Shown here: positions 21,319-31,668 of the stretch, in pieces
Position numbering within the stretch: position 1 is the first letter of the stretch
Layout: each line of letters begins with the position of its first letter
DNA from: Capsicum annuum
Taxonomy: Eukaryota > Streptophyta > Magnoliopsida > Solanales > Solanaceae
NCBI RefSeq assembly: GCF_002878395.1
Contig: NC_061120.1
Location: forward strand, 111,390,296 to 111,454,295
Reading direction: 5' to 3'
Length of the DNA stretch: 64,000 nucleotides
The notes under the pieces: generated by a model
Database searches by the model: none
The model's input: only the letters and a program-made list of their open reading frames with translations
What the model was told of the DNA's origin: nothing
Made by a program: the position numbers and the translations under genes

Positions 21319-23194
21319 TGCCTACACTAGCGGCATATTGATTGACAATTATTTTAGCATAGATAAAAACTTATGGTACTTACCATCTTCTTGTTTCTTT
21401 CAGCCTTCATGGATAAGGCAGAAGAGGTTTTAGAATATGCTTCAGCACAAACTCTGTAGCCTTTTCTTCTCTTTCATTTTTTTATCTACTACTCCCTACA
21501 TCAACCAACTTATCATCATTTTTCTGCTCATCAAGAATAGGTACAGGTGGATCTTTAGTCACTTTACCACTCTAAGTAGTAATGGAAAGGCATTGGCTAT
21601 CATTTTTGGGGTTTACTATTGTGTTTATTAGAAGAGTGCAAGGTTGTCTCTAATTTACTAAGGCTGACATCTGACCAAATTGTTGCTCCTACTGCTTGAT
21701 TGTTGTAGCATGTAACTCAAATTTCTAGTTTAATCCTTATAAATTAGCTTTGATATCCTTCAGGCAGTTCTCTTGACTCTTTTGTCCTTTGACCATCTTA
21801 GACAAAAGATCCTTTATTCTGGACTCTGTATCTCGACTACCTAGTGGAATATACTTATCACTCTTCTCCTTATACTCATCTTTGCACCACTAATCACTAT
21901 CTCTGTCTCTAATCCTATATCTATATCTATTATTATAATAGTTTTGACTTTAATTCCCTTACCCTTGGGTTCAAAATTCTGCCAATCTATGATTATGATA
22001 CTTTTCCTCTTTATCATACTATATCTCAAATGATTTGGAAGTAGTCCCATATGTCGCAACTACATTTACCTTCTCATCACTCATTAACGTAAATCGCTTT
22101 TTAAGAAACCCAATATCTATACAAAGTTGTGCAACCTCTTGTGCTACTATATCATTAGTTGTTCCATAAGTATTTGTTGCTCCAATAGCATATATACCAC
22201 CACCATGTTCTGAATCTCTAGTATTCTATCACATATTAGTCATAATGATATAATCTAATATTTCCTATATAGCATCCCAATGAAGACACACAAATGCTCC
22301 TCCTAACATTGTATCTACCATAGATCTCGAACTATTATTTAGTGATCTATAGAATATTTCTAACATGTTAGATCCATTGATTCTATGATTTGGTACCATG
22401 CTCAGCTTCTTCTTAAATCAAAACCATGCCTCATACATAGACTCTGCAGGTAACTATCTGAAATTGTAAATTTCATTATTTTAACTGTAGCATCCATGCA
22501 GAAATGAAAAATTTGCTCAGAAACTATATCTTCAACTCATTCCATATAGTGATAGCTCCTATTTGAAGTTACCCTAACCATAGTGATGCTTCACATGTCA
22601 GAGAGAATGGGAACAACCTCAATCTTAAAGCTTCCTAATTAACATTTAGAATAGTATAAGATATGTAGATCCCAAGAAAATTTACAAAGAACATGTTTGC
22701 ATCATCCTTCACTACACTCGAATATAAACCCTTCGGATTCAATAATTGTATCATAGAAATAGTAATATAAGACTTTACATTAGGACCTAATGCAGGAGGG
22801 ATAATGGCTTCAAACTCAGTAGGCTTAACATAACCCAAATCTTCATCATCCTCTTCATATGGGTCTAAGTGTTGATATGGTAGAATAAATGGAGATCTGA
22901 ATCTCTAAAATCGATAATCAACAACCTTTCTAGTCCATAATAGTCTACCTTGGTGAGCTAACTCCACCTCTACACTAAGTATAGCCTCTTCAGCTTCTCT
23001 ATATTTAGCTATAATAGTTGTTGCACCTATAAGTCTATAATATTCTATGGATCTAATGGAGCATGTGGGAGTAAGACATTCGGATCCACAGTTCAGGGAT
23101 CTTGAACTGACATCCTTCTCGATGTTTGAAGGATTCTCTTTGGTTCTAGATCAAAAGAGAGTAAGGGATGTCCTCTACTCCTAGTACTTGGCAT
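21319..23194 (-). pseudogene. Athila-like gag
   Basis: The start ATG (23192-23194) opens MPSTRSRGHPLLSFDLEP, typical of the basic Athila gag start, after the leader and primer-binding site. The capsid region includes LGYVKPTEFEAIIPP and MIQLLNPKGLYSS (22740-22840). The nucleic-acid-binding C-terminus is repetitive YRYRIRDRDSDW sequence (about 21880-21960) followed by DKYIPLGSRDTESRIKDLL. Many stops and frameshifts are spread over 1.9 kb. Gag packages the RNA in cytoplasmic virus-like particles. Confidence 0.75.
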
Positions 23195-23274
23195 ATACTA
23201 GCGTATGCCAAATCAAAAATAGAAATTAAAAACCTATGAACTTTAAAAATTCACTACACTACTCAAATTATCTT

Positions 23275-23294
23275 CCCTAGAAATGGTGCCAAAA
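23275..23294 (-). other. Primer-binding site of the complete Athila-like element
   Basis: On the minus strand the 5' LTR end (...TTTTGGGCAACA) is followed after a few bases by TTTTGGCACCATTTCTAGGG, a decayed TGGCGCC-type site. Classical Athila elements use tRNA-Asp here. The position next to the LTR and upstream of the gag ATG fixes the orientation of the element. Confidence 0.75.
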
Positions 23295-23299
23295 TTTGA

Positions 23300-24889
23300 T
23301 GTTGCCCAAAATACACTCTAATTAAAAGTATAATACAGTCGATTACAAAAATAATAACCCAACTAGGTCGGGGTTGATCCCACAGGGAAAATATGAATAG
23401 TTTATTTATATAAATGTAACCAACGAGCAGTATAGGAAAGTAAATAGAGGGATTTTAGTATTAACTAAAAGTAGCAACCAAATCTTGAGTTCTTTAGAGT
23501 TGTAGACACTGTAAGACGAACACTAGGCTTGTGTTCCCCCTGGCTTCTCAACTCTATAAATTTCTTGTGGTCAACCCAACTATTCTATTATTCTGCATGC
23601 AAAGTCTACAAGATAGGTAATATCAGTCGGCTCATGGGCATGAAGATAAATCTCACCCTCTACCAATTAAGTCTAAGGGCATCTCTTTGTTGCTTCTTTC
23701 TATGACCTCAGTTCACTATCACTTTTTATGGTTAAGTGACTAGATGAGATGGCGAGGACTAAAAGGTTGAGGTGAATCCCAAATCATTGTCCTAATCTTT
23801 TTTTCCTAATCATAGGCTTCCTTGTGGGGATGGATGCGAATATAGGCTATCTCAAGCTATTATAGTTACTTGATATTAATTATTGTGAATAAGATTAAGA
23901 TTTATGTATAAATCCTAGAAAAGATGAGTCTCATACTTCCTCTATGTAGCTAATCCGACAGGGTTCCCAAAACCCTAGTTAAGGAGATTAGCTGCTCATT
24001 TTTGTGCACGAAACTATGATTATCATTTAAGAACACATAAAATAAATTTCATAAGAATAAAATAAATAAACTCTGAATTTTGTAATTGATTAAACCCTAA
24101 AATCTCCAAAACAATTGTGAATGTATTGTAAAGTATTATAATAATATGTAAAAGAGCTTAACTTGGTAAGATAAACCCTAGTGTATTTATAGTATCTTAA
24201 AATAACATAAAAATCTTAATAAAAACGATAAAGGTAAGGTTAATTCAGCAGTCGTTAAGACCCATTCTTTACTCACACTAGAATCATACGATTCGTACCC
24301 TGCCTTCTCATATCCAGTCCAGTGTCTAATCTCCCAAGGCTTTAACTTTCTATTCATCTTATCCTTTCTCTTACGATTCATAACTGAGTGTATGACTCAT
24401 GTCCTTTACTCGTATCAACCTGGGACTTTTGTCTTTCCAAGGTTTTAACACTGGTTTATGTACGACTTCCCTATACAAGTCATACTCAGAGTTCTGACTC
24501 ATATACTTCTGAGACTTCAACTCCTAAATTGTATATTAGGTTCTTTTATGCTTACGACTGATTTTTACAATTCGTATCCTAGCTTACATCTTGGATACTT
24601 GAGTCATACGTTCCCTATACTTAGTTTCTCAGGTTGGCTTTTAATTTTTCTTTGCATATGATTCAGCATACGAGTTGTATAAGATGTTTACTACTTAAGA
24701 GCTGACTTGCACCCTGATTAGAATTGGTCCTTTTTAGGTTATTTTCTCCTTGTTTAATTCAAACACTATTGTAGACCTATTTTACATGCAATGTACACCA
24801 AAGTGCATTATATCTAGCAAAATATCCTAAGTTCACACATAAATTTGTGTTTTTAAACACCAAAAGTGTCATGTTTTCATGCCACATCA
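23300..24889 (-). repeat. 5' LTR of the complete Athila-like element
   Basis: A 1590-bp LTR with termini TGTTGCCC and CCACATCA as read on the plus strand. On the minus strand the order is: start TGATGTGGCATG, U3 patch of TACGACTCAT/ATGAGTCGTA words (24240-24680), TATA box, leader, the conserved block at 23950-23999 (ATGAGCAGCTAATCTCCTTA then ACTAGGGTTTTGGGAA), the block GTGGGATCAACCCCGACC (23363-23380) and end TTTTGGGCAACA. It contains about 390 bp absent from the 3' LTR. Confidence 0.85.
24181..24196 (-). promoter_or_regulatory. LTR TATA box
   Basis: Minus strand GATACTATAAATACAC, a good plant TATA box, directly downstream of the U3 repeat patch and upstream of the leader with CACTAGGGTTTATCTTACC. 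The 3' LTR has the degraded CTATTAATA at the same place (about 11693-11701). Confidence 0.6.
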
Positions 24890-25665
24890 AGTCTCCCATA
24901 ATAGCATATACGAATATGGATATTCTTTGGTTTGTGCGGCTACACACATTGGGGACCTTCTAGGTAGGAGATATATAGATCCATATATCATGTGGGTGCC
25001 TTGTTTCATGATGGTTATGCTACACAAACCATGTTAATGTTTTCAAAATTCATGCTAACCCTTTTTCCCTATCCCAGCATGATACATATATATATATATG
25101 TATATATTTGATTTCATATAATGATTTAACTTGGTTCTATTGATGAAATTTTCTTACTCCTCTATCCCTGGCTTTAATTTTAGCATTCTAACTATTAACT
25201 AACACCAGAAGTTCTATCCCTATGCAATATAGGGACCGCATCTTTTTCTTTTTTTCCTGTGTAGTGACCAGGCATTCGAGTGGCTCGTGACTTGACATTG
25301 AAGTGGTGAGCATCCATTGTTCTAAAGGCATTTATTTAATGCTATTTTACTCTATTTCATAGACTTTGTTAGACTTGGATTTTGGCTATTTTAGAAGGCA
25401 TTTCCCAATATTCTATTGACTTTGAATTGTAGAGGCTTTGTGGATTACTATGGACTTATGTGTGATGGATTAGTGTGTGGTGGTAATGAATGGTGTAGAA
25501 ATTTCTTGAGTTGTTGTTAGTCTTATATTGCTCTATCTTATTATATGTTTAGAATTTATCTAATACTTGTCATTGATGTATTGGTTAGGTGAAGGAAAAT
25601 GGGTGATCTTTGATGTATGTGAAACTTGAGATACCCATCATGTCCAGGTACTGGTTTGTTTCATA
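24890..25665 (+). mobile_element. Tekay-like 5' LTR, right part
   Basis: Resumes the LTR broken at 11209 (AGTCTCCCATAATAGCATAT) and runs to the primer-binding site. It contains TGCGGCTACACACATTGGGG and GGCTCGTGACTTGACATTG (about 25279-25297), words usual in plant chromovirus LTR ends. The exact LTR end is not clear: TTTCA at 25657-25661 is a candidate. No matching 3' LTR was found after the pol region. Confidence 0.55.
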
Positions 25666-25671
25666 AGCAAG

Positions 25672-25685
25672 TTGGTATCAAAGCC
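25672..25685 (+). other. Primer-binding site, tRNA-iMet type
   Basis: TTGGTATCAAAGCC is one base off the TGGTATCAGAGC site complementary to initiator methionine tRNA that plant chromoviruses use. It fixes the plus orientation of the Tekay-like element and the end of its 5' LTR. Confidence 0.75.
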
Positions 25686-25879
25686 TAAGTTTATGGACAG
25701 TTGGGTGTCCACAATGTCATGTCAATTAGATTCTCTTTTATGGGTGTGTAGCACGCAACACTTATAAAAGAGAGGCAATGAGACATTTGGGAATATTTCT
25801 CTTTCTTGTTGTTTCATTTTCAGGCTCTAGAGTTTAAGGTCTTGGATTCTTTTAATTTTCATTTGCTTGTCTTTCAGAT

Positions 25880-27100
25880 CATCCCTCCAAGAAGATCTGA
25901 TGTTCATGTAAACTCTTCTATCCCATTTGAGGATAATGTGTATGAAACAATCCAATTTTTGAGGCCCAGACCCAGTCAAAGGTTACTGCATCTACCTATC
26001 CCTATAGGGAAAAACCTATCCCCACTAATCCTACTCCTGAGGGTGTCACTTATACTCAGTCGCCTCCTGAGGAGGTTACTAATACTGATTTTCTTCGTTC
26101 TATTACTATGTTGACTTAGTTGGTGAAATCTCAGTCATAATAGTCTAGTTCTGCTAGTACTGCTTTGGTGTCGTCTGAGGCCACTATAGTTGGAAAATGC
26201 ATGAGGTTGTATCCTCTGATATTTATTGGTACAACAGTTTTAGAGGATCCTTAAAGTTTTATTGATAAGATAGAGAAGATCTTCTAAGTTATGCACGCTT
26301 TGGAAGTTGAGGGTGTTGATTTTTCTGCCCTAATTGAAGGATGTGGTGTACCAATGATACAATTAGTAGTAATAGTCAAGGGTTGAGGATTCTAGTTTTA
26401 CCATGTTGGATAATTTTTCTAGTGCATTTTTTAACAATTTTTTTCCTCAGGAGTTGAGGGAATCTAAAGCAAAAAAATTTGTTTACTTGAAGCAAGGAAG
26501 GATGACAGTCAAGGAGTATGCCTTGAAATTCCATTGGTTGTCCTGGTATGCTTTGTAATTGGTATCTAATATGAGGGCCCGAATGAGAGAGTTTTCTTCG
26601 TGATTGTCTCATGAGTTTATTCTTAAGAGTAATGTTTCCTTGTTGATCAAGGACATGGATATCTCTAGATTGGTTATGTATACACAATAGGTCAAAGAGG
26701 AGGAGAAGAAACATGATGAGATTGGTGAAAAACAGAGTAAGAGGTCTTGATTTTTAGATTAGAGTAGGGGCAAATAGCAGAGTGGAAAGTGGACTAAGAA
26801 GAAGAGTAGGGAGAGTCCTAACTCCTATTCTATGGGTAGTGCTCCCTACCCAAAGCTATCAAAGGTTAGATGTTTTTAGGGTGGTATTGCTTCTAGGGCA
26901 CAGGTTTCCATTCTCAGGCTAGTAGGACCCAGTCTGCACCATCCTACCCTTCTTATAAATTCTGTGGCCAGTATCATTGTGGTCAGTGTGAGAAGGAAAG
27001 GAAACGATATTTTATGTGTGGTCAAATTGGTCATATACAGTGAAACTATCCCTCTAGAGTTACTTCTTGGGAAAATAAGGTTCTTGTTGCCTCTTCTTTA
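25880..27100 (+). pseudogene. Tekay-like gag
   Basis: Plus-strand gag starting near IPPRRSDVHVNSSIPFEDN (25880). The capsid part has MRLYPLIFIGTTVLEDP, stop, SFIDKIEKIF (26200-26290). The C-terminal zinc-knuckle area has YFMCGQIGHIQ, stop, NYP (about 27010-27050), where two of the CCHC cysteines are lost. Frames change several times. The minus frame at 26376-26714 is a shadow. Confidence 0.65.
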
Positions 27101-27180
27101 TCTCATGGACTTAAGGGCGCCACCTCTGGCTTTGGTACTAATTGAAACTACCTTTATGCTCTCTCTACACTTCAGGAGTC

Positions 27181-27600
27181 TGAGCCATCTCTGAATGTTA
27201 TTACTAGTATGTTGAAACTCTTTTTTCATGTATTTACTTGATCTGAGGTCCTCTCTCTTATGTGACCCCATTTGTGGTTGTGCATTTTGGATTTGGTCTT
27301 AAGTATCTATTGGACCCTTTTTTATTTCTACCCCGATAGGAGACTCTATTGTTATCAGAAAATTCTATAGGGGGTGAGTGGTAGCTGTTGGCAGTAGAGA
27401 AACTCTGGTGGACTTAATAGAGTTAGACATGGTTGGTTTTGATCTTATTTTAGGAATAGAATAGTTGCACTCGTGCTATGCTTTCCTAGATTTTAGGACC
27501 CATAAGGTCTAGTTTAAATTCTATAATAAGCCAATTGTTGAGCGGGAGGGTGGTTCCCTAGGTACTAAGGGAAATTTTATATCGTATCTTAGAGCTCAAA
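27181..27600 (+). pseudogene. Tekay-like protease remnant
   Basis: After QESEPSLNVITSMLKLF comes the active-site region, now stop-GPL followed by SYVTPFVVVHFGFGL. The catalytic Asp-Ser/Pro-Gly core is destroyed. Downstream words include LIELDMVGFDLILGIE in one frame (about 27420-27460) and GNFISYLRAQRL (27570-27600). Their order and spacing match chromovirus retropepsin between gag and RT. Confidence comes from context more than from the domain itself. Confidence 0.5.
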
Positions 27601-27689
27601 GGTTAATCTGCAATGGGTGTCTCTATCATCTTGTCTAAGTTTAACATTTTAACTCGGAGGGTCCTTCTTTGCATTCTAGCCCGGTGGTG

Positions 27690-28551
27690 AATGAGTTTCC
27701 TGAGGTCTTTCCTGATGACTCTTCACTATCCCTCCCAATAGGAAGATTGATTTTGGTATTGATCTTGTTATGGACACTCATCCCATTTCTATTTCCCCGT
27801 ATAAAATGGCTAAAACTGAGTTGAAGGAGCTTAAGGAGTAATTGAACGACCTCTTAGACAAGGGTTTCATCCATTCTAGTGTGTCCCCATGGGGTGCACC
27901 GATATTGTCTGTGCAAAAGAAGGATGGTTCCCTTCGATTGTGTATTGATTACCGGAAATTGAACAAGGTGGCGGTAAAGAATAAACATCCCTTTTTAAGG
28001 TTTGATGATTTTTTTAACTAGCTTCAGGGTGTCAAATTCTTCTCTAAGATTGATCTTTAATTAGGGTATCATCAGTTAAAGATAAGGGAAGTGGATATAT
28101 CTAAGACATTTTTTCGTATGGGTATGGGCATTTTGAGTTTTTAGTTATGTCATTTGGTTTGACCAATGCCCTTGTGACATTCATGGATTTGATGAATAGG
28201 GTTTTTCATCAATTTCTAGATTTATTCATCATTGTTTTCATTAATGACATCTTAGTGTATTCTAAGAATAGGGAGGATAGTGCAGATCACCTCCATCTTA
28301 TAATGCAAACATTGAAAGATCTGAAGTTGTATGCTAAGTTCTACCAATGTGAATTCTGGTTGAATGTCATAACCTTTTTGGGTCATGTTGTGTCTAGTGA
28401 GGGGATTAAGGTGGATCCTCAAAAAGTTTTTATGGTTAAGAAGTGGCCTAGACCCCTGACTCCAACTGATATTAGAAGTTTTTGGGGTTTAGCTGGGTAT
28501 TATAGTAGATTCATAGAGAGTTTTTCTTCTACTGCTGCTTCATTGACATAA
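27690..28551 (+). pseudogene. Tekay-like reverse transcriptase
   Basis: RT from VNEFPEVFPDDS (27688) through [34 protein letters not shown] and FFSKIDL. A frameshift near 28117 moves the reading to the clean frame 28147-28551, which begins MSFGLTNALVTFMDLMNRVF. The catalytic motif at 28237-28248 reads FIND where the family has FIDD, so the first catalytic aspartate is asparagine. The frame continues with RSFWGLAGYYSRFIESFS and stops at 28549. Three in-frame stops precede the frameshift, at glutamine or similar positions. Confidence 0.85.
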
Positions 28552-29030
28552 TTGACTCAGAAGAAGGATAAGTTCTTGTGTTCTGATACTTGTGATGGTA
28601 GCTTTGAGATGTTAAAAAGTAAGTTAACTTCAGATCCACTCTTAACTCTACTTGAGGGTACTGAGGGATTTATGGTTTATTGTGATACATTCCAAATTGG
28701 TTTAGGCTGTGTGTTAATGCAGCATGGTAACCGCCTATGCCTCTAGACAATTGAAGGTTCAAGAGAGAAACTATCCTACTCATGACTTGGATTCTTTAGC
28801 TGTGGTGTTTGCATTAAAGATTTGGCGTCACTATTAATATTGGGTGGATGTTGATATCTTTTTCGATCATTAGAGCCTATAGTATGTGTTCACCTAAAAG
28901 GAGCTTAATCTAAGGTAAAGAAGGTGGATTGAGTTGTTGAAGGACTGTGATATAAGTCTTCACTACCATCCAGGTAAAGCTAACGTGGTTGTTGATACTC
29001 TTAGTAGCTTGTCCAAGGATAACTTATCAT
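28552..29030 (+). pseudogene. Tekay-like RNase H
   Basis: Continues in frame after the stop at 28549: LTSDPLLTLLEGTEGFMVYC, then [11 protein letters not shown] frameshift near 28727 leads to [20 protein letters not shown] and [11 protein letters not shown], and finally LLKDCDISLHYHPGKANVVV (about 28935-28995). This matches the order of the chromovirus RNase H and tether. Stops interrupt the DH motif area (28865-28890). Confidence 0.82.
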
Positions 29031-30080
29031 ATGTAGATAAGGATAAATGGGAATTGGTAATGTATATTCACCATTTGGCTAATGCCAGAGTTCATTTCTT
29101 AGACTTTAACGATGGTGGTGTGATAGTGCAATATGTGGTGCAGTTATCTCTTTATTTTGAAATAAAGGAGAAACAAGTGTTAGATCATTTTTTGGCAAAG
29201 ATCAAGGATGGCGTAAGTAAGAAGAAGGTGATAGCCTTTGAGATTAGTAGTGATGGTATCTTGAGGTACTAAGGGAGGTTGTATGTTCCGGATGTGGATG
29301 CATTGTAAGGAAGGATTCTGGCTAAGGACCATGGTTTACGATATATGGTTTATCCTGGTTAAATAAAGATGTATCATGATCTCAAGGTGATTTATCAGTG
29401 GAATAACATAAAACTGGATGTGGCTGACTTTGTATCTAAAAGTATGGTATGTCAGCAAGTGAAGGTAGAGCACTTGAGGCCCAACGGGCTTCTTCAAGAG
29501 ATTGAATTTTCGGTGTGGAAATGGGAGATAATTAATAAGGATTTTGTTAATAGACTTTCACAGTTGTGGAATTTGTGTGACTCTATTTGGGTCATCGTGA
29601 ATAGGGTGACTAAGTCCGCTCACTTTTTGCCTATGAGGACTACCTATTCTTCCAAGGATTATTCAAAGTTATACCTTTAGATAATTATAAAGTTGCATGG
29701 TGCACCCGTCTTGATTATTTCAGATCGTGGCACTCGGTTATCATCATATTTTTTGCATTCTTTTCAGCGTGGTTTGGGGACTAAAATTAGTCTTAGTACA
29801 GATTTTCACCCACAGTCAAATGGTCAAGCCAAAAGGACCATTCAAACTTTGAAATATATGTTGCGAGCCAGTGTGATTGATTATGGTGGTAGTTGGTTCA
29901 ACCATTTGCCTTTGATTTAATTTACTTATAACAATAGTTACCATTCTAGCATTTGTATGGCCTTGTTTGAGGCATTGTATGGTAGGAGGTACAGATCTCC
30001 TACTGGGTGGTTAGAGGTTGGTCAAGTGGAAATGTTTGTCCCAGACCACCCAAAGTTGCCAAAAGTCCTATACGTATGTG
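29031..30080 (+). pseudogene. Tekay-like integrase with catalytic Glu replaced
   Basis: Frames 28934-29272, 29369-29680 and 29693-29920 cover the integrase. The zinc-finger region is decayed (SKSMVCQQVKVEHLRPNG). The core has first Asp in INKDF (29540-29542), second Asp in IISDRG (29723-29725) and SNGQAKRTIQTL, where the catalytic Glu codon is AAA, lysine (29831-29833). Then come NNSYHSSI and EALYGRRYRSPTGW. Stops at 29270 and 29678 and further damage after 29920 separate the pieces. The D,D,E triad is therefore D,D,K. Confidence 0.85.
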
Positions 30081-30584
30081 AGGTGAAGGGACTTAGAGTT
30101 TGAGGTTGGAGATTGGGTGTTCTTGAAAATATCTTCCATGAAGGGAGTGACGTGGTTTGGGAAGAAGGATAAGCTCAATACCCAGTATGTTTGACCCTAT
30201 GTGGTTTTGATAAGGGTTGGTAATGTTGCATATGAGTTGGATTTACCCTCTATCATGAGTTTCATTCATCTGGTATTCCCTTTGTCCATGTTGCGAAAAT
30301 GTGTAGGTGGTCCTTCATTGGTTTTCCCTTTTAAGGACATTGGTATTTCAGATTCTTTGTCCTATGAGGAGGTCCCAGTGAGGATCTTGGATTTTCAAGT
30401 TTGTTGTTTGCAAATAAAAATTATGGCTTCAGTGAAGGCTCTATGGAGGAACCAAAAGTCCGAGAAAGCTACTTGGGAAGACGAGAAGGACATGAATTCC
30501 AAGTATCCATTCCTATTCTCGATTCCGAAAATCGTACTTGAGGTATGTGTTGTTTGTAACACATTTGTTTTATATCTTTTTTGA
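30081..30584 (+). pseudogene. Tekay-like integrase C-terminus with chromodomain
   Basis: LEFEVGDWVFLKISSMKGV (about 30091-30147), then the frame 30201-30584: RVGNVAYELDLPSIMSF, LSMLRKCVGGPSLVFPF, and the chromodomain-like end VKALWRNQKSEKATWEDEKD. A C-terminal chromodomain on integrase defines chromoviruses and is thought to guide integration to particular chromatin. This C-terminal frame is clean for 127 codons. After 30584 come about 150 bp of AT-rich sequence, with no recognisable 3' LTR of this element. Confidence 0.75.
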
Positions 30585-30739
30585 TGATATATTATGAATC
30601 TCTTGGTATTTTTTTCTGTCTTAAAGGTAAGAGTAGAGATTGTGAATCTCTTGCGGTAGGTATACTTGTTTTAACTATATGTTTGGAACTCAAACTCTTT
30701 TATAAAGACTTGGGATGACTTGTGGGACTTGGAATACAC

Positions 30740-31572
30740 TTGGGGGGGATTATCTTAGGGTTTCTATTCCTTAGATTAATTTACTTTTTGATTTGGTTTA
30801 TTAATTCATTAACTATGATTCTTTGTAAAGCCATGAGTGGCTAAACACCCTTATCTAAGGTTAAGGCCAAGAACATGAGTACTTAAGCTTGTTAATTGAG
30901 TTGGTTTATATTATTATCATCATTGGTTGTTCATGTATCCTTGTTTTAACTATTCTATAGATTTGAGACCCTTAGAATAGATGCATAGTTCTATCGTGAT
31001 CACAGAAGGAGGAAAGATAGAATATAATGTGGGATATATGGAATAAGATTTTAATCATTCAGCGAATTGATATTCTGATTTGCATTTAGGATAGGAATAT
31101 ACCTAATTCTCCCTATTATGTTCATATACAAGAAGAATAAAAATGTGTTTTAAGTAGTAATTTCATCCCTGCTAAACAATATAGTTGTGAGGCTAAGTTA
31201 GATAGTTGATTAAAGGATCAGAAGACCATAGTCATGTTATAAACCCCGTGAATCAACAACCAAGATAATTGACTAAACCAATGAAGTATATAGCTTATTA
31301 ATATTGTTCGTAGTGCCTTAACCCTGGGATTCTTCCTATTATTGTCCAAGAACCTTACTTTACTGCATTATTTACATTTACTTTTAGTTTTCACTTCACA
31401 AACATTATTAGGAACTTTAGGACATGTTTAAACTTTGTAGTAAACTGGAATTGTATAGTTGTTGAGAACAAGTCCCTTTTGGATTGATACATGACTTTTA
31501 AAGGACATTTTACTACTTTGTATACCACGTACTCTTGTGTGTGCACTTAGATACAACAATTGTAGCATGACT
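30740..31572 (+). mobile_element. Athila-type LTR remnant (R-U5 part)
   Basis: It contains the block ATGAGTGGCTAAACACCCTT then ATCTAAGGTTAAGGCCAAG (30834-30870) and an LTR-end-like segment AACAAGTCCCTTTTGGATTG with TGTGTGTGCACTTAGATACA (31468-31557). These are the equivalents of the conserved LTR blocks in the other Athila-like copies, though the sequence is otherwise diverged. The upstream (U3) part is missing. It lies between the truncated Tekay-like element and the 3' ORF at 31669, without a primer-binding site after it. Confidence 0.5.
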
Positions 31573-31668
31573 CGTAGGGATGCAATGCATTATATGTTTT
31601 TTTAAGTTTTCTTGGTTAATTTTTCTTTACGTTTTTTAAGTAGAAGATAATAGTGCTCCCTCTTTCGG

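Larger units (their letters stand above)
11210..24889 (-). mobile_element. Complete but decayed Athila-like LTR retrotransposon
   Basis: A 13.7-kb minus-strand element: 5' LTR 23300-24889, primer-binding site 23275-23294, gag, protease, RT, RNase H, integrase (23194 down to 17613), spacer, extra 3' ORF (16177 to 14051), 3' UTR, polypurine tract and 3' LTR 11210-12406. LTR termini are TG...CA. It lies inside the 5' LTR of the Tekay-like element. The five bases on either side (CTATA left, AGTCT right) do not match, so the target-site duplication is lost or a boundary has been altered. All domains carry stops or frameshifts except the protease and integrase C-terminal frames. Confidence 0.85.

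Noticed and set aside
31638..31642. AAGTA here and at 9651-9655 as target duplication of the whole Tekay-like element
   Set aside because: A five-base match over such a distance is expected by chance, and no 3' LTR of that element precedes it.
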